Shown here: piece after piece, positions 10,200 through 19,960 of the stretch
Position numbering within the stretch: the stretch's first letter is position 1
Layout of the letters: the number at the start of each line of letters is the position of its first letter
Assembly: GCA_004565275.1 (NCBI GenBank)
Contig: SDOX01000017.1
Location: forward strand, 229,898-293,897
Length of the DNA stretch: 64,000 bases
Direction: 5' to 3'
DNA from: Nannochloropsis salina CCMP1776
Lineage: Eukaryota; Sar; Eustigmatophyceae; Eustigmatales; Monodopsidaceae
Made by a program: the position numbers and the translations under genes
The notes under the pieces: model-generated
Told to the model about the DNA's origin: nothing
The model's database searches: none
The model's input: only the letters and a program-made list of their open reading frames with translations

Positions 10200-11489
10200 C
10201 TGTAATTGGATGTGTGTGAAGTGTGTTGATGACATAAGTTGCTATCAAGACAATATTACGTGAACAAAATATGCTCACCACTTTTGTGGAAGGAGGCAAG
10301 AATGAGATGGTGACGGCGGTTGAATACATCCATCAACCTTGGTGTGGAACGACCGCCACCTTGTTGTCTTCGTGAACAAAGACCCGAACACGGTTTAGCC
10401 GGTAGTCTCGGGTTGTGGGGGAGTTCTATGTTGGGTAACCGTTTCCGAGTCGAACGGAGCGCTTTAAGCTCTACACGATTAAGACAATTGCACCCAAGCA
10501 GCTTGTGTGACTGATCAAGCGTACTCAAGAGACTTAATGAAATAAACCACTCGTGAACGGCAGGGGTTGGCTTAGCCTCGACATCCAATGCTTTTGGAGC
10601 ACGAGTCCCCGGCATCCATCCATTCGTGCGCCGGGTTTTATCCTATTTCCAGGCGAGGTCACGTACCTTGGGTAGAACAATCACGTTGAGGCCCGGCATG
10701 TCAGCAGTGATTCGCTTCTTCGCATCTTCTCCGTCCATTCCTGTTCGCAATAGAAAACCGAAATGATGTCTCAGTGCACGTGTGAGAATCTCCTTCAGCA
10801 CAACAAGCATGAGTACAATCGCAACATGTCGGACCACTTTGGGATATTCAGATCCTGAATAAACCCCCATCAAGCCAAACAAGTCCTCTGCAATAGCAGG
10901 ATCGACTTACCGACGAGCTCAGGCCAACTTTTAGGTGGCTTGTCCGAGAAGATTTCGTCCTTGGACTGGGTTGGCATTTTGAAGGCCAGGTCCTTCGGGT
11001 CAAAGACACCGCCGCCTCCCTTGTTGTCCTTGTCGGTCATGCTCTCTGAGGGCACACCGCCACTGCCGGCAGTCGCTGCGATGGGATGTGGCACACAGTG
11101 AGAGGGGGCTGCGTTTGAGGAGTCGAATGAATGATATGCCCCCAACTTTCCACACTGGCGGATTCCGACCACCAAGTACATAATCTTTCTATGAGGTAAC
11201 TTTGTAAAGCTTCATAGACCACGCCATCTCCTCCACACTAAGATAAGCATCATAACGCCCGGCGCATAAATTTGTGATTATCAATGACTCTCTTCCCTGG
11301 GCTCACGCTTCCAGAACTCGGCCTCTCGTTAGGCCCAATTGTGTCGTGTGTCAACCATTCGTGCTTACCTGGTACAGAAGATGAAGAAGAGGGGCCTTGC
11401 GAGCTTGGAAAAGGAAAATCAGCGCAAGCGACAGAACAAACAAGGAGTAGTCCGAGTACCCGATTCAGGCGGAAGTGCGAGTACGGCAT
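10107..11489 (-). CDS. Secreted potato inhibitor I family serine-protease inhibitor with two alternative last exons
   Basis: Exons on the minus strand: 11369-11489, 10911-11075, 10667-10740, then either 10333-10425 or 10107-10199. All are GT-AG and phase-consistent, and each splice form codes for 150 residues. Residues 1-23 are a signal peptide (VLGLLLVCSVACA). A flexible linker of about 60 residues precedes the inhibitor domain, which shows the family hallmarks KSWPELVG, a helix with GEDAKKRI, the strand NVIVLPK and the closing DYRLxRVRVFV...Q-G. The linker contains an in-frame Met (ATG at 11040), and the frame is open back to an ATG at 11181, so a shorter unsecreted form is conceivable. The family (CI-2, eglin c) inhibits subtilisin, chymotrypsin or trypsin-like proteases through one exposed loop. 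That loop is encoded at the start of the last exon. Secretion suggests defence against microbial proteases or control of own extracellular ones. Confidence 0.88.
10333..10425 (-). other. Alternative last exon A of the inhibitor gene (P1 = Arg)
   Basis: The acceptor is CCCAACATAG and the exon has 31 codons ending in TGA. The product NSPTTRDYRLNRVRVFV, then HEDNKVAVVPHQG, completes the inhibitor fold. By alignment with CI-2 (VTMEYR) and eglin c (VTLDLR), the scissile bond is R-D, with P1 Arg expected to suit trypsin-like proteases. Its own stop means inclusion excludes translation of exon B. Confidence 0.8.
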
Positions 11490-12079
11490 GCAAAAGGAAA
11501 GCCCCCACTGGCATGTGCAGGATGAGGCAGTATGAAAGCTTAGTGGGCATCATCATCCCCTCGTAAAAACGGCTGTCCCAGCCGTGATGGGCGACATGCG
11601 CAAATTGCACGGCAACTCGAAATTTGCGGGAGAGAACACGAAACGAGGCCAGGCGACATCGCGAAGAGCGTGACACTTCTCCTGACGCCTGTCGGAGAGC
11701 AATTTTATGCGTCGCCATCACCGGGCAGAATTGGAAAGGTGATGACTACTACACGCGTATGAAGGGTATTTTTTCTGATGACACACGTGAAATTTCCGAG
11801 ACCAGTGGAGTGAGTGTGGTGACGGAGCAGCATCGTCATCAGGAGAGAGGAACTCTCCCGTCCCACGCGCGAAACGAATCTCATTTTATTCCATGGTCCA
11901 ACCCCACACTTTTCCATTTGTAGAAACACACGCCTCTTCACTCCATTTAACCCGCCTCTCGGCGTCTTAAGAGCCAGGTGCAGAGGGTGAGGCTCGAGGG
12001 CTTACTATTTCATCTTCCAACATTGATTTTGCAACCTCCGCCGGTTCGTCCTGCGGAAGTTTAGCTCCCGCACACAGCC
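11490..12079. promoter_or_regulatory. Divergent promoter region between inhibitor and helicase
   Basis: 590 bp between outward-facing start codons. Short overlapping frames here carry no domain. A pyrimidine-rich, C-rich stretch lies just before the helicase start. No individual element can be named. Confidence 0.4.
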
Positions 12080-15070
12080 ATGCGCGCCGCCCAAGTATCC
12101 CTCGCTTGCCTCTCCCTTCTACTTTCCATTTTCGCCCTGACCGCAACTGGATTTTCGACATACCCCGGACAACTTGCCGGCTTTCAGACTCTGCCTCAAT
12201 CGAGGCGCCATTCTCGCCTCTTTCGCCAACAAAGAGGCCTCCCTATAACGGCACTGCGGGCAGGTGAGAATTCCGGCACTTCGTCCCAGGCCGGAGAAGC
12301 TGGTCGCGGTTTTGGTGCAAATGTGAAAAGATCGAGTAAAAAGGAAGGCGGAAGGAGCAGCGGATTGCGTCCTCGCGCGCCGAATGCTTTCTCCTCAATA
12401 GGAAAGTCAGTGCGCCTTCGAGGGAAATTCGGCGGCGGTCCGATGGACATGGGCTTGTTGGATGGTTATTCGAAACTCATGGAGCAAGCCGAATCGGTTC
12501 AACGCCACTATAGCGGGCACCGCCCCGTGCAAGACGGCGGCGGGCGACAACGAGGCGCGAAAAAAGCCGCGGCCTTCCACGCCCTGAGCTCCTACAGCCT
12601 CCACTTCCTCCGCCTTCTGGAGGAAGAGTTGGTCTACGAGGAAGCAGAGGTGATGCAGCGCTTGCGGTACTGGCCCCGATCGCGGCTCATGGAGGAGGGT
12701 CTTGGGGTCTTCGGCGTGGTGGCTCGACCCCGGGGCCGGCTCTTCAAGGAGTACATACTGCGCTTTACTCTGCCCGCGAGGAGGGGCGGGGGAGGACGCC
12801 GCCCTGGCAATGCCCCCGCCGGCGCCCTGGGGAAAAAAGGCGCTTCCATGGAGTCTCCCCCGCAAACCTCTCGGAAGAAAGGGGACGCGGAGCCTCCGGG
12901 GCCCTTCCCCAGGGCGCCTCCCCTCGCGTACCACCGGCTTGGCCCGGGCGACATCATCAGCATCACGCCGGACAAGCAGAACCCGCTCGGGTCCGACCAA
13001 GTGATTGAAGGCCTGGTGCTGGAGCGGGGGGCGGCCCACGTGGACGTGGTGGTCAAGGAGATCCCTCCGGGGGTGGTTTGGCGCCGCGGAGACCCGACAG
13101 GCGGGGAGAGGTTCCGGCTCGACCTCTACCTGAACCGCATCTCTTTCCAGCGCATGGTGGCGGCCGTGCATCAAGTCACGGGCCTGGAGACTGGCTACAC
13201 GGTGTCTCCAGAAATTCGAGACATCCTGGTCAAGAGCTTCGCCGAGCGCTTTGACGTGGTCGCGTCCCACCACAACGAGCGGGGCGGGGCCGGTCTGGGG
13301 TCCGGCTCTGCGGGTCAGACCCATCACTCCCTTCTCGCCATGTCACCTTATGCGGCCGCAGCGGCCGCAAACAAGAAGGCGGCGCGGCAGCAGCAGAGCT
13401 TGTCGAAAAAAATGCGCGAAGACGAGGACGCTGGGCGGGGGAAAGCTGGTGCGAGGAGCAGCAGGGGCCACCGCGACAACGGGGGCCGTCGGAAGGCCAA
13501 GGCAGGGACCGCCACAAAGTCATCCTGGGAGGCCCTAGCCAGTGCCGTGCCCAAGACCTCGTTCGCCCGCAAAGCCGCCGATCAGATCGTCTCTCAGGAG
13601 GTGGCTCGCTTTAAGCTGAATGAGAGCCAGGAGCGGGCCCTGCGGATGGCCTTGAGTCGGAAGCTCTCCCTCATCCAAGGGCCGCCAGGCACGGGCAAGA
13701 CCCGCACAGCCTGCCACCTGGTCAGCATCGCCGTTAAGCTCGGCCAGCGCAGGGACGCAGGCAAAGTACTGGCCGTGGCTTTCAGTAATGTGGCGGCGGA
13801 CAACCTCTTGGAAGGCTGCCTGCGCCTCGGCCTGAACGCTGTGCGGGTGGGACGGGCGGCGACCGTGCGCCCGGAGCTTCGGAACCACACCTTGGATGCG
13901 TTGCTGATGCAGCACCAGAGCGTGACTACTTTCAAGAAAAAACTGGAGGCAGTACGGGGCTCGACTGCCAGAGACGTGCAGGCTGCAAAGAGGGACTTGG
14001 AGGACGCCGAGCTGATGGCCGCCGTCTCCATCTTGGGGAACGCCGACGTGGTGGTGTCCACCTGCGTGGGCGCTGCGAACGAGGTCATCATCAACGCTGC
14101 CAGCGTGACGGGGGGCCTGGGCGGTAGGGGAGGTGGGGGGGGAGGCTGGGAGGAACCCTCGTCCTTCTCCTCCGCCAGCCCTTTGCGCGCCGTCAAGTTC
14201 CCGACCGTCATCATCGACGAGGCCTCCCAGGCTACGGAACCCGCCACGCTCGTGCCCCTGACGCAAGGCTGCGAGCAGCTCGTCCTCGTCGGGGACCATT
14301 ACCAGCTCCCGCCCACCATCAAGAGCATGCGCGCCGCTCGTCACGGCCTGGGCGTCTCCCTCTTCACCCGACTGGCCATGGCTGGCATCGAGCCCTCCTT
14401 GTTGACGGTTCAGTATCGGATGCACCCCTTCATCGCCCAGTTTCCGTCCCAACGCTTTTACGGCGGGCTCTTGAAGTCGCATCCAGGCAACGCGCGCAAA
14501 CGCCCGCGACCCGACGGCTTTCCGTGGCCCCACCCGACACTGCCGGTTGCCTTCGTAGCGATTGGCGGCGACGAGGAGGACACTTACATGGCGCCTTTCT
14601 ACGAGCAGCGGACGAACGGGAACCAGACCTCGTACTTGAACAGAAAGGAGGCTGAAGTGTTGATGGAGGTCTTGGGGGGCGTGCTCCGGCGGCGCCAAAT
14701 CCAGAGTGTAGACGTGGGCATCGTCACTCCCTACTCGGCCCAAGTCAAGCATGTTACCGAGCTGGCGCAGGCACGCTTGCGTCACTTTAAACCGGGCGAC
14801 CTGGAGATCCAAAGCGTGGACGCCTACCAGGGGCGGGAGAAAGAACTGATAGTCATGTCCGCTGTCCGCAGCAACAAGCATGGAAAGGTCGGGTTTCTCG
14901 GCGACTGGAGGCGCTTGAACGTGGCCATTACCCGAGCGAAACGCGGACTCGTGGTCCTGGGGGACCCCCGCACTTTGCGGCACGACCCACATTGGAGCGC
15001 GTACTTGAAATGGGCGTACAAGCATGGCTGCGTCATGACGGTGGGAGAGCTGAGGGAGCGGCTGGACTAG
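12080..15070 (+). CDS. SF1B helicase, IGHMBP2/UPF1-like, with plastid-type leader
   Basis: A single exon codes for 996 residues. All landmark motifs of the UPF1-like branch of superfamily 1 are present: Q-motif region LNESQERALRMAL, Walker A GPPGTGKT (about 533-540), DEASQATEP (Walker B, about 713), GDHYQLPP, QYRMHP (about 777), SVDAYQGREKE (about 912) and NVAITRAKRG (about 945). The region before it, with a beta-barrel-like 1B segment (GDIISITPDKQNPLG), resembles IGHMBP2/SMUBP-2 and its plant and algal relatives. The N-terminus is a signal peptide (LACLSLLLSIFALTATGFS) with a TG/F junction, which suggests plastid import. A low-complexity, charged insert (about 410-490) lies before the core. 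A 5'-3' RNA/DNA unwinding role is inferred from the family; the plastid substrate is unknown. Confidence 0.9.
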   Translation: MRAAQVSLACLSLLLSIFALTATGFSTYPGQLAGFQTLPQSRRHSRLFRQQRGLPITALRAGENSGTSSQAGEAGRGFGANVKRSSKKEGGRSSGLRPRAPNAFSSIGKSVRLRGKFGGGPMDMGLLDGYSKLMEQAESVQRHYSGHRPVQDGGGRQRGAKKAAAFHALSSYSLHFLRLLEEELVYEEAEVMQRLRYWPRSRLMEEGLGVFGVVARPRGRLFKEYILRFTLPARRGGGGRRPGNAPAGALGKKGASMESPPQTSRKKGDAEPPGPFPRAPPLAYHRLGPGDIISITPDKQNPLGSDQVIEGLVLERGAAHVDVVVKEIPPGVVWRRGDPTGGERFRLDLYLNRISFQRMVAAVHQVTGLETGYTVSPEIRDILVKSFAERFDVVASHHNERGGAGLGSGSAGQTHHSLLAMSPYAAAAAANKKAARQQQSLSKKMREDEDAGRGKAGARSSRGHRDNGGRRKAKAGTATKSSWEALASAVPKTSFARKAADQIVSQEVARFKLNESQERALRMALSRKLSLIQGPPGTGKTRTACHLVSIAVKLGQRRDAGKVLAVAFSNVAADNLLEGCLRLGLNAVRVGRAATVRPELRNHTLDALLMQHQSVTTFKKKLEAVRGSTARDVQAAKRDLEDAELMAAVSILGNADVVVSTCVGAANEVIINAASVTGGLGGRGGGGGGWEEPSSFSSASPLRAVKFPTVIIDEASQATEPATLVPLTQGCEQLVLVGDHYQLPPTIKSMRAARHGLGVSLFTRLAMAGIEPSLLTVQYRMHPFIAQFPSQRFYGGLLKSHPGNARKRPRPDGFPWPHPTLPVAFVAIGGDEEDTYMAPFYEQRTNGNQTSYLNRKEAEVLMEVLGGVLRRRQIQSVDVGIVTPYSAQVKHVTELAQARLRHFKPGDLEIQSVDAYQGREKELIVMSAVRSNKHGKVGFLGDWRRLNVAITRAKRGLVVLGDPRTLRHDPHWSAYLKWAYKHGCVMTVGELRERLD

Positions 15071-16176
15071 GACGGAGGATGTCAGGAGGAGAGAAATACG
15101 ATAATCAGCGGCTCTAATATGCTTATACGAAAGCCCGGAGCTACACGTCAAGGTGGTGTACAGCAAAGTTGATATGTAGTAGTTTCCTCAAACCAACGCT
15201 TTAGGAGAAGTTTTGTTGAGAATGAGAACAATCAGGCATGACAGTGGAAATATTTGATACCTTGACCCGTGGTTTGTTTTGCTGGCATGATAAATGCTCG
15301 CTGCGGAAAAAGGTGCGAGGGGAAGTCGAGCTGAGGAGGAAGATGGTTTCGCGGCGCACGATGAGTGGCTTCCAGGTCTTACAGAGTTAACATCTCATTT
15401 GAAAAAGTGTACATATCTATCGCACAAATTCTGATGTGAGTAAGTTTTCACTGACTTGGGGTGAGTGTAGAGTTCGGGGGAGCGTTTTTCAGCTGTTATA
15501 CATATGTGCCATAAGTCTCAATTTGTCGAAGCAAGTCCGTGTATCTCTATTAGCCACCAGTTAAAAGAGGCATTGAAAAAGAGGCATTGAAAGCAAGTAC
15601 GAACGGAAGGGAAAAAAATCGATTTCAGCGGTAACATGCATCCTTCATGGTATCACGGGGATTGTTGACGGCGCTTTAATGACCACTTCGCCACAAAGCA
15701 TGGCAACCTCGTCGACTTGGGCCGGGCGTCAGCTGTCGGGCTGTCCGAGGCTGTGTCGCGGAAGGGAGGGACGTGTGTCTCGACAGGAGGCCCGGCTCAA
15801 TATTTCCAGCGCACACGAACACCGGTACATGCATGCACTTTTTGCACAAATTTGCTTGACAAAATTTGTGGCTGGTGCGGTTCTTTACTTGTGAAATGAG
15901 GACCAGCTTATTGTTTTTCGTCCCCAATTTCCTTACAACAGTTCTCTGGAGAACAGTCGCCTTTTCCTCAGAGCGTCCCTAATTTTCGTTTTCACAATCA
16001 TACCAGGTGGCACAATTTATATAAATCTCGCCACCTCATGAAAGAAAACTTAGGATTCCATATGTGACCACATTTTTGTATAACCTTACTCCATTATCGT
16101 TCTGACATTTTTTCGTGCTTTCTCCACGTTCGACTCATGCAGCAGCTTTCCCTTTTGCAACACAGACATCTGCATC
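15071..16176. other. Intergenic, 1106 bp
   Basis: Between two + strand genes and AT-richer than both. A 16-bp unit, AAAAGAGGCATTGAAA, is repeated in near-tandem form at about 15563-15591. I see no gene, tRNA or strong hairpin. Confidence 0.5.
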
Positions 16177-17130
16177 ATGCGTCTATTTACTCGTCGGCAT
16201 CTTCTTTTTGCCGCTCTAGCAGCGGTTGGAATCTTTCATGCAAGCGCACAGCAAACTTTTTTGCGGTCAATGTCGGGTACAGATAGCGTGGCCGCTGTAA
16301 AGCAATCGTCAGCCCGGCCTGCCGAGGCTTTGACCCTCCTGGAGATGGGCACAGTCACCGCGGCCGTGGATCCTGCAGGAGATGTGGCACCTGAAGCTAC
16401 TACTCCTTTTGAGGATGTGGAGGAAGCCAAAGAGCCGAAGAAACCTGCCGCAGCGGACGCTCCCGTGGCAGCCCCCGCCACCGGCGCCGCTCCGAAAGCC
16501 CCGGCATTGGGCGACCCTCCTCTTGATGCGGCCGCGGCCCCTGCTGTTGCTGCCGTTCCACCGGTAGAGGCGCCCGCAGCCCCGGCAGAGGCGCCTGCAG
16601 CCCCGGCAGAGGCGCCTACTGCACCTGCTGCACCTGTGGCAGCTGACGATGCACCTGCTGCACCTGCTGCGCCTGTGGCGGCTGCCGACGCACCTGCTGC
16701 ACCTGCTGCACCTGTGGCGGCTGACGATGCACCTGCTGCACCTGCTGCACCTGTGGCGGCTGACGACGCACCTGCTGCACCTGCTGCACCTGTGGCAGCT
16801 GACGACGCACCTGCTGCACCTGCTGCACCTGCTGCACCTGTAGCAGCCATCCCTTCAGCAGAGACCCCTGAGGCGGATGGTGCCGAGCCAGGGCCTGAAA
16901 CGCCCGCCGTCGAATCTCCTGCGACAGCAGCGCCTGTTGCCTCGACTGCCCCTGCTCGACCGGCTCTGCCTCAGGAGCCTCCCGCGACCTTGCCCCCGCC
17001 CGCCCCTCAGCCTCTGGACCCGAGCGCAGGAGGTCTGATGCAACCCGAGCCTTCCGCAGTGGGCCCTCCGTCGGAAGGCACGAGGCAGCGCAAGAAAAAG
17101 ACGCTCAAGCAAATTTTCGGCTTGTCCTGA
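16177..17130 (+). CDS. Secreted Ala/Pro-rich repeat protein
   Basis: 317 residues with a clear signal peptide (LLFAALAAVGIFHASA, cut before QQ). From about residue 125 to 225 the protein consists of near-identical 12-residue units of the form DDAPAAPAAPVA(A), followed by a Pro-rich stretch and a basic end (RQRKKKTLKQIFGLS). No globular domain is visible. There is no Phe after the cleavage site, so a cell-surface or extracellular place is more likely than the plastid. Such Ala/Pro repeats resemble hydroxyproline-rich cell-wall or linker proteins, but that is only an analogy. The repeat makes the opposite strand open too (16236-16850); I treat that as a shadow. Confidence 0.75.
   Translation: MRLFTRRHLLFAALAAVGIFHASAQQTFLRSMSGTDSVAAVKQSSARPAEALTLLEMGTVTAAVDPAGDVAPEATTPFEDVEEAKEPKKPAAADAPVAAPATGAAPKAPALGDPPLDAAAAPAVAAVPPVEAPAAPAEAPAAPAEAPTAPAAPVAADDAPAAPAAPVAAADAPAAPAAPVAADDAPAAPAAPVAADDAPAAPAAPVAADDAPAAPAAPAAPVAAIPSAETPEADGAEPGPETPAVESPATAAPVASTAPARPALPQEPPATLPPPAPQPLDPSAGGLMQPEPSAVGPPSEGTRQRKKKTLKQIFGLS
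16615..16851 (+). repeat. Coding tandem repeat, 36-39 bp units
   Basis: About six copies of a unit built from GCACCTGCTGCACCTG and GTGGCGGCTGACGA-like pieces. Copies differ at few positions, so recent expansion, gene conversion or replication slippage is likely, and copy number may vary between strains. Confidence 0.85.
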
Positions 17131-17491
17131 GCGTGCGTGTGGGGATTTATATGCATGAGGAGGGAAGCAGGGGGCGCGTACCATCCCGGTCCCAGAGAGA
17201 TGTGCATTGCATGGGAGGATTGTCGGCGTCGCAGTTGGAAGCAGGCGGTCCGCATCTGCCTTCATGTATGTCTAGTGACGATATCTTTGATAGAGCTTAC
17301 ACGTGTACAACAAAGCGTGAATTCTGAAGGCAAGAAGCTGAGCAGAGATATGCTTGCTTACGGCGAGTCGTTGCTTTCCGTTTGTTTACAATCATAAGCG
17401 TTCTTTGTACAGCCTACCTTCGTCGCCGATCTAAAGTCCATCTCGCCACGCCGAGCAGGATGCCCTTCTGTGCTCGTCTCACCACGGGTCC
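17131..17491. other. Convergent intergenic region, 361 bp
   Basis: Separates the 3' ends of the Ala/Pro-repeat gene (+) and the TPR gene (-). Nothing recognisable beyond short chance frames. Confidence 0.5.
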
Positions 17492-18361
17492 TCACCAATT
17501 ACTCCCTGGCATATCCTCCGTCCCACCGCCCATCCCAGCCGCCAGTTCCCCTCTGTCCCCATTGTCTCCTTCTGAGCCTTCGGATCCCCCCAGCCAGCAG
17601 TCCGACGAAACATTCGCGCCCCGCGACAACATGTGTTTCTTTGCGCGGGCGACCTCCAGCTCTCGCTTATCCAGACCCGCCCGACCATGCAACTGTAAAT
17701 CGAAGTCCGCCTCCCGCCGCTGCAACTCCATCAAAGCCTCATTGGCGTAAATTAGCTCCTCGCGCACTTCCTCGTTTCCACCGTCCTTGCCCAGCAGCCT
17801 GCTCAACACCTCCACGGCCGACCTAACTTCTCCCAGAGACATGAGAGCGCGGCCCAAGGTGAGAGCGCCTTCGTTCCAATGAGGAGCCAATTCCACCGCC
17901 TTTCTCGCTGCCTTCACGGCCTCCAGGTACTCTTCCAGCGACAAGTGGCACTGGGATTTAAGCTCGTAGAGCACTGCGTCGGTCGGGGCGAGTCCCAGCG
18001 CTTGTTCAAAGATGTTCAAAGCTGTGCGCATGTTGCCAGCTGCGGCACTGTTGTTGCCGGCTTCCCGAAGCGCATTGACATCCCCTTGTCGCTTCTCATG
18101 CGTGCTAAGCATTTGGCCCGACGCGAGCCGATCAGTAGCATTAGCTTCATTCATCGTAAGTGCTTGCAACCTCAGCTTGCCAACCGTAGTGTTGTCGATG
18201 CTGCTTTCCTCCTCCTCTTCCTCCGCTGTAAATACACAGGAAATAGCACCAGGAGGCTTCGAGGGGGTGTTCCTCTTTTTGTGAAAACCAAAGCAGATGG
18301 GGGCTTGACTGCTCGACACCTGTGCCAGATCAACTATCGCTTCTTTTTCCTCCTTTGCCAT
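17492..18361 (-). CDS. Tetratricopeptide-repeat protein, TTC33-like
   Basis: 289 residues in one exon; ATG at 18361 is the first in frame. An N-terminal half with an acidic run (AEEEEEESS) is followed by three TPR units (about 110-215), for example AGNNSAAAGNMRTALNIFEQ, LAPTDAVLYELKSQCHLSLE and LGRALMSLGEVRSAVEVL. The order and the phrase APTDAVLYELKSQ match vertebrate TTC33 (TPNDATLYEMKSQ). Basic helices and a Gly/Ser-rich tail end the protein. TPRs are protein-binding scaffolds and the TTC33 family has no settled role, so none is given. No transmembrane or signal segment is seen. Confidence 0.75.
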   Translation of the reverse strand: MAKEEKEAIVDLAQVSSSQAPICFGFHKKRNTPSKPPGAISCVFTAEEEEEESSIDNTTVGKLRLQALTMNEANATDRLASGQMLSTHEKRQGDVNALREAGNNSAAAGNMRTALNIFEQALGLAPTDAVLYELKSQCHLSLEEYLEAVKAARKAVELAPHWNEGALTLGRALMSLGEVRSAVEVLSRLLGKDGGNEEVREELIYANEALMELQRREADFDLQLHGRAGLDKRELEVARAKKHMLSRGANVSSDCWLGGSEGSEGDNGDRGELAAGMGGGTEDMPGSNW

Positions 18362-19960
18362 GCGTGTATCCTTTACGCCACTCCACGGACCATCTCTGTA
18401 TGGTCGTCTACAAATGAAATATAGGGGGGATGAGACAGAGCGAGGGTTGAGGAGGGCTACGGCCACTGCGAGGACTCTCTTCGATCAGATACGAGTACAA
18501 CTGCTTTTTGGACAAAGGGTCACTACTAGGGGGGGGAATAAAGCCTTAGCATACGTCATATCGTTGCATCAACATTAAGACGAAAAGTAAAAGCGTTTCC
18601 AATCATTCGAGCTAGGTGGGAGCACAACTCAAAAAATGCCAACAACGTGTTTCTCAGAGTGCTCAAAGACATGGCAAATTCTCAGCTTAAGCTGAGGGCT
18701 ATTGAGGAGGATATTTTAAAGACGAAAGCCGGCGAAGCTAAGACCAAGGTTCGAAAAACTAGTCTAATCTCTCTGCAACTGCTGAACTTCAATGCTGGAC
18801 GTGTGCCAAAAGTTGGAACAGGACAAAGTAAGTTGCATGTGTGACTTGTGTCAGTGCTGTGGATCGTGGCACCTCAGATATGCTCAAGCTATTGAAGCAT
18901 TACCTATCATAATTCTTTTGGATGCATGTGGCATGTTTTTGGACTTGAGAGATGATCTCTCTGCCCTCTGTCGCGCCCCACGGCCGAGCAGTACGACACG
19001 AGGTAGTACAGAGATCTTTATCTTTGATCCCATGTTGGCAGTGAAAAGCTCAGCTCGAATCGTCCTGAACGAGGAAGTTGTGCTTTTATGCGGCACATTT
19101 CGTGGCACGGAGGTATATAAAGAGATGTGGACTTTCGAAACAAAAGCGGTGATTCTAAGAAAGTAGCGGCAGCGTCCCCCCAAGCTGATGGTATTGCATG
19201 TTAGTCAACTTGGCGGCGGAAGGACTGAGCATGAATGCTGGGACGCCCCTCTCCAAACAAATTGCAAACAGTCAGGTGCACCGCCCGCTGTGGCACGGAC
19301 GTCTTGCGGCACTTGAAGCTCGTGTACGTGCATGGTCGCCATGCTGGTCTCGTTTCCTATCCTGAGCGTATTTAGAATTCCCTCACAAGTGCAAAGAAAC
19401 TGATTGGAAATTGACATGCCGTCACATCCGTGGATAAATGAGAGCATGTCATCCGCTATACCCGGCTTGATACCCTTGTCCAGCACCAACTTGAGGATTT
19501 GGGATAACGACCTGCTGCCTTCACCTTGCCTGCAGCGCGTTTTTTGGAAGCGCGCGGGGGCCTGCTCCGGTATCCCTGTCGTCATTTTAACACCACACTT
19601 TGGCAAGTTTACCGGGGTGCATACACGCGCACTGCGGACGTGAACGTTCGCCATGCAGTTCCGAGGTTCATTTATGTGGTGACATACGTCATGCATCTAT
19701 ACAAAAGGAATGAAGATTAAAACCTCGACAGCCTCGGACCGTTCGAAAAGGCTGACTGTAGCCTAGTATGTTTTTGATTTGCAGAGTACACTACAGTTTC
19801 TAGACCATGTTATACAATTCTACGAGCCGCGAAAGACGGGCCCGCCATCTTCCAGTAGTCTCCTGTCCCCGCGACAGACCTTGGAGCAACCTGGCACCTC
19901 GCCTTCGCCTTCATGCTTTCTGTTTTCCCTCCGTGCGCTTCGCCCCCCCTCGTCTCCCCC
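18362..19960. other. Long intergenic region, 1599 bp, with unassigned open frames
   Basis: The longest gap between genes in the window. It holds open frames at 18792-19166 (+, 124 codons) and 19205-19696 (-, 163 codons). Neither has a recognisable domain, and base composition is more AT-rich than in true genes. A 30-residue + strand piece at 18671-18750 is helical (LKLRAIEEDILKTK) and could be an exon of an unpredicted gene. I do not annotate a gene here. Confidence 0.4.

Noticed and set aside
13535-15166. 543-codon minus frame opposite the helicase
   Set aside because: Antisense to conserved helicase motifs; composition is that of a mirror frame.
16236-16850. Open minus-strand frame of 204 codons, Ala/Gly-rich
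   Set aside because: It is the mirror of the Ala/Pro repeat on the + strand; GC-rich triplet repeats keep several frames open.
18647-18844. Helical peptide ANSQLKLRAIEEDIL with a faint look of dynein heavy chain (KELEDKIL region)
   Set aside because: The spacing is off by one or two residues and none of the expected following sequence (EGNILDD) is present; too short to support.
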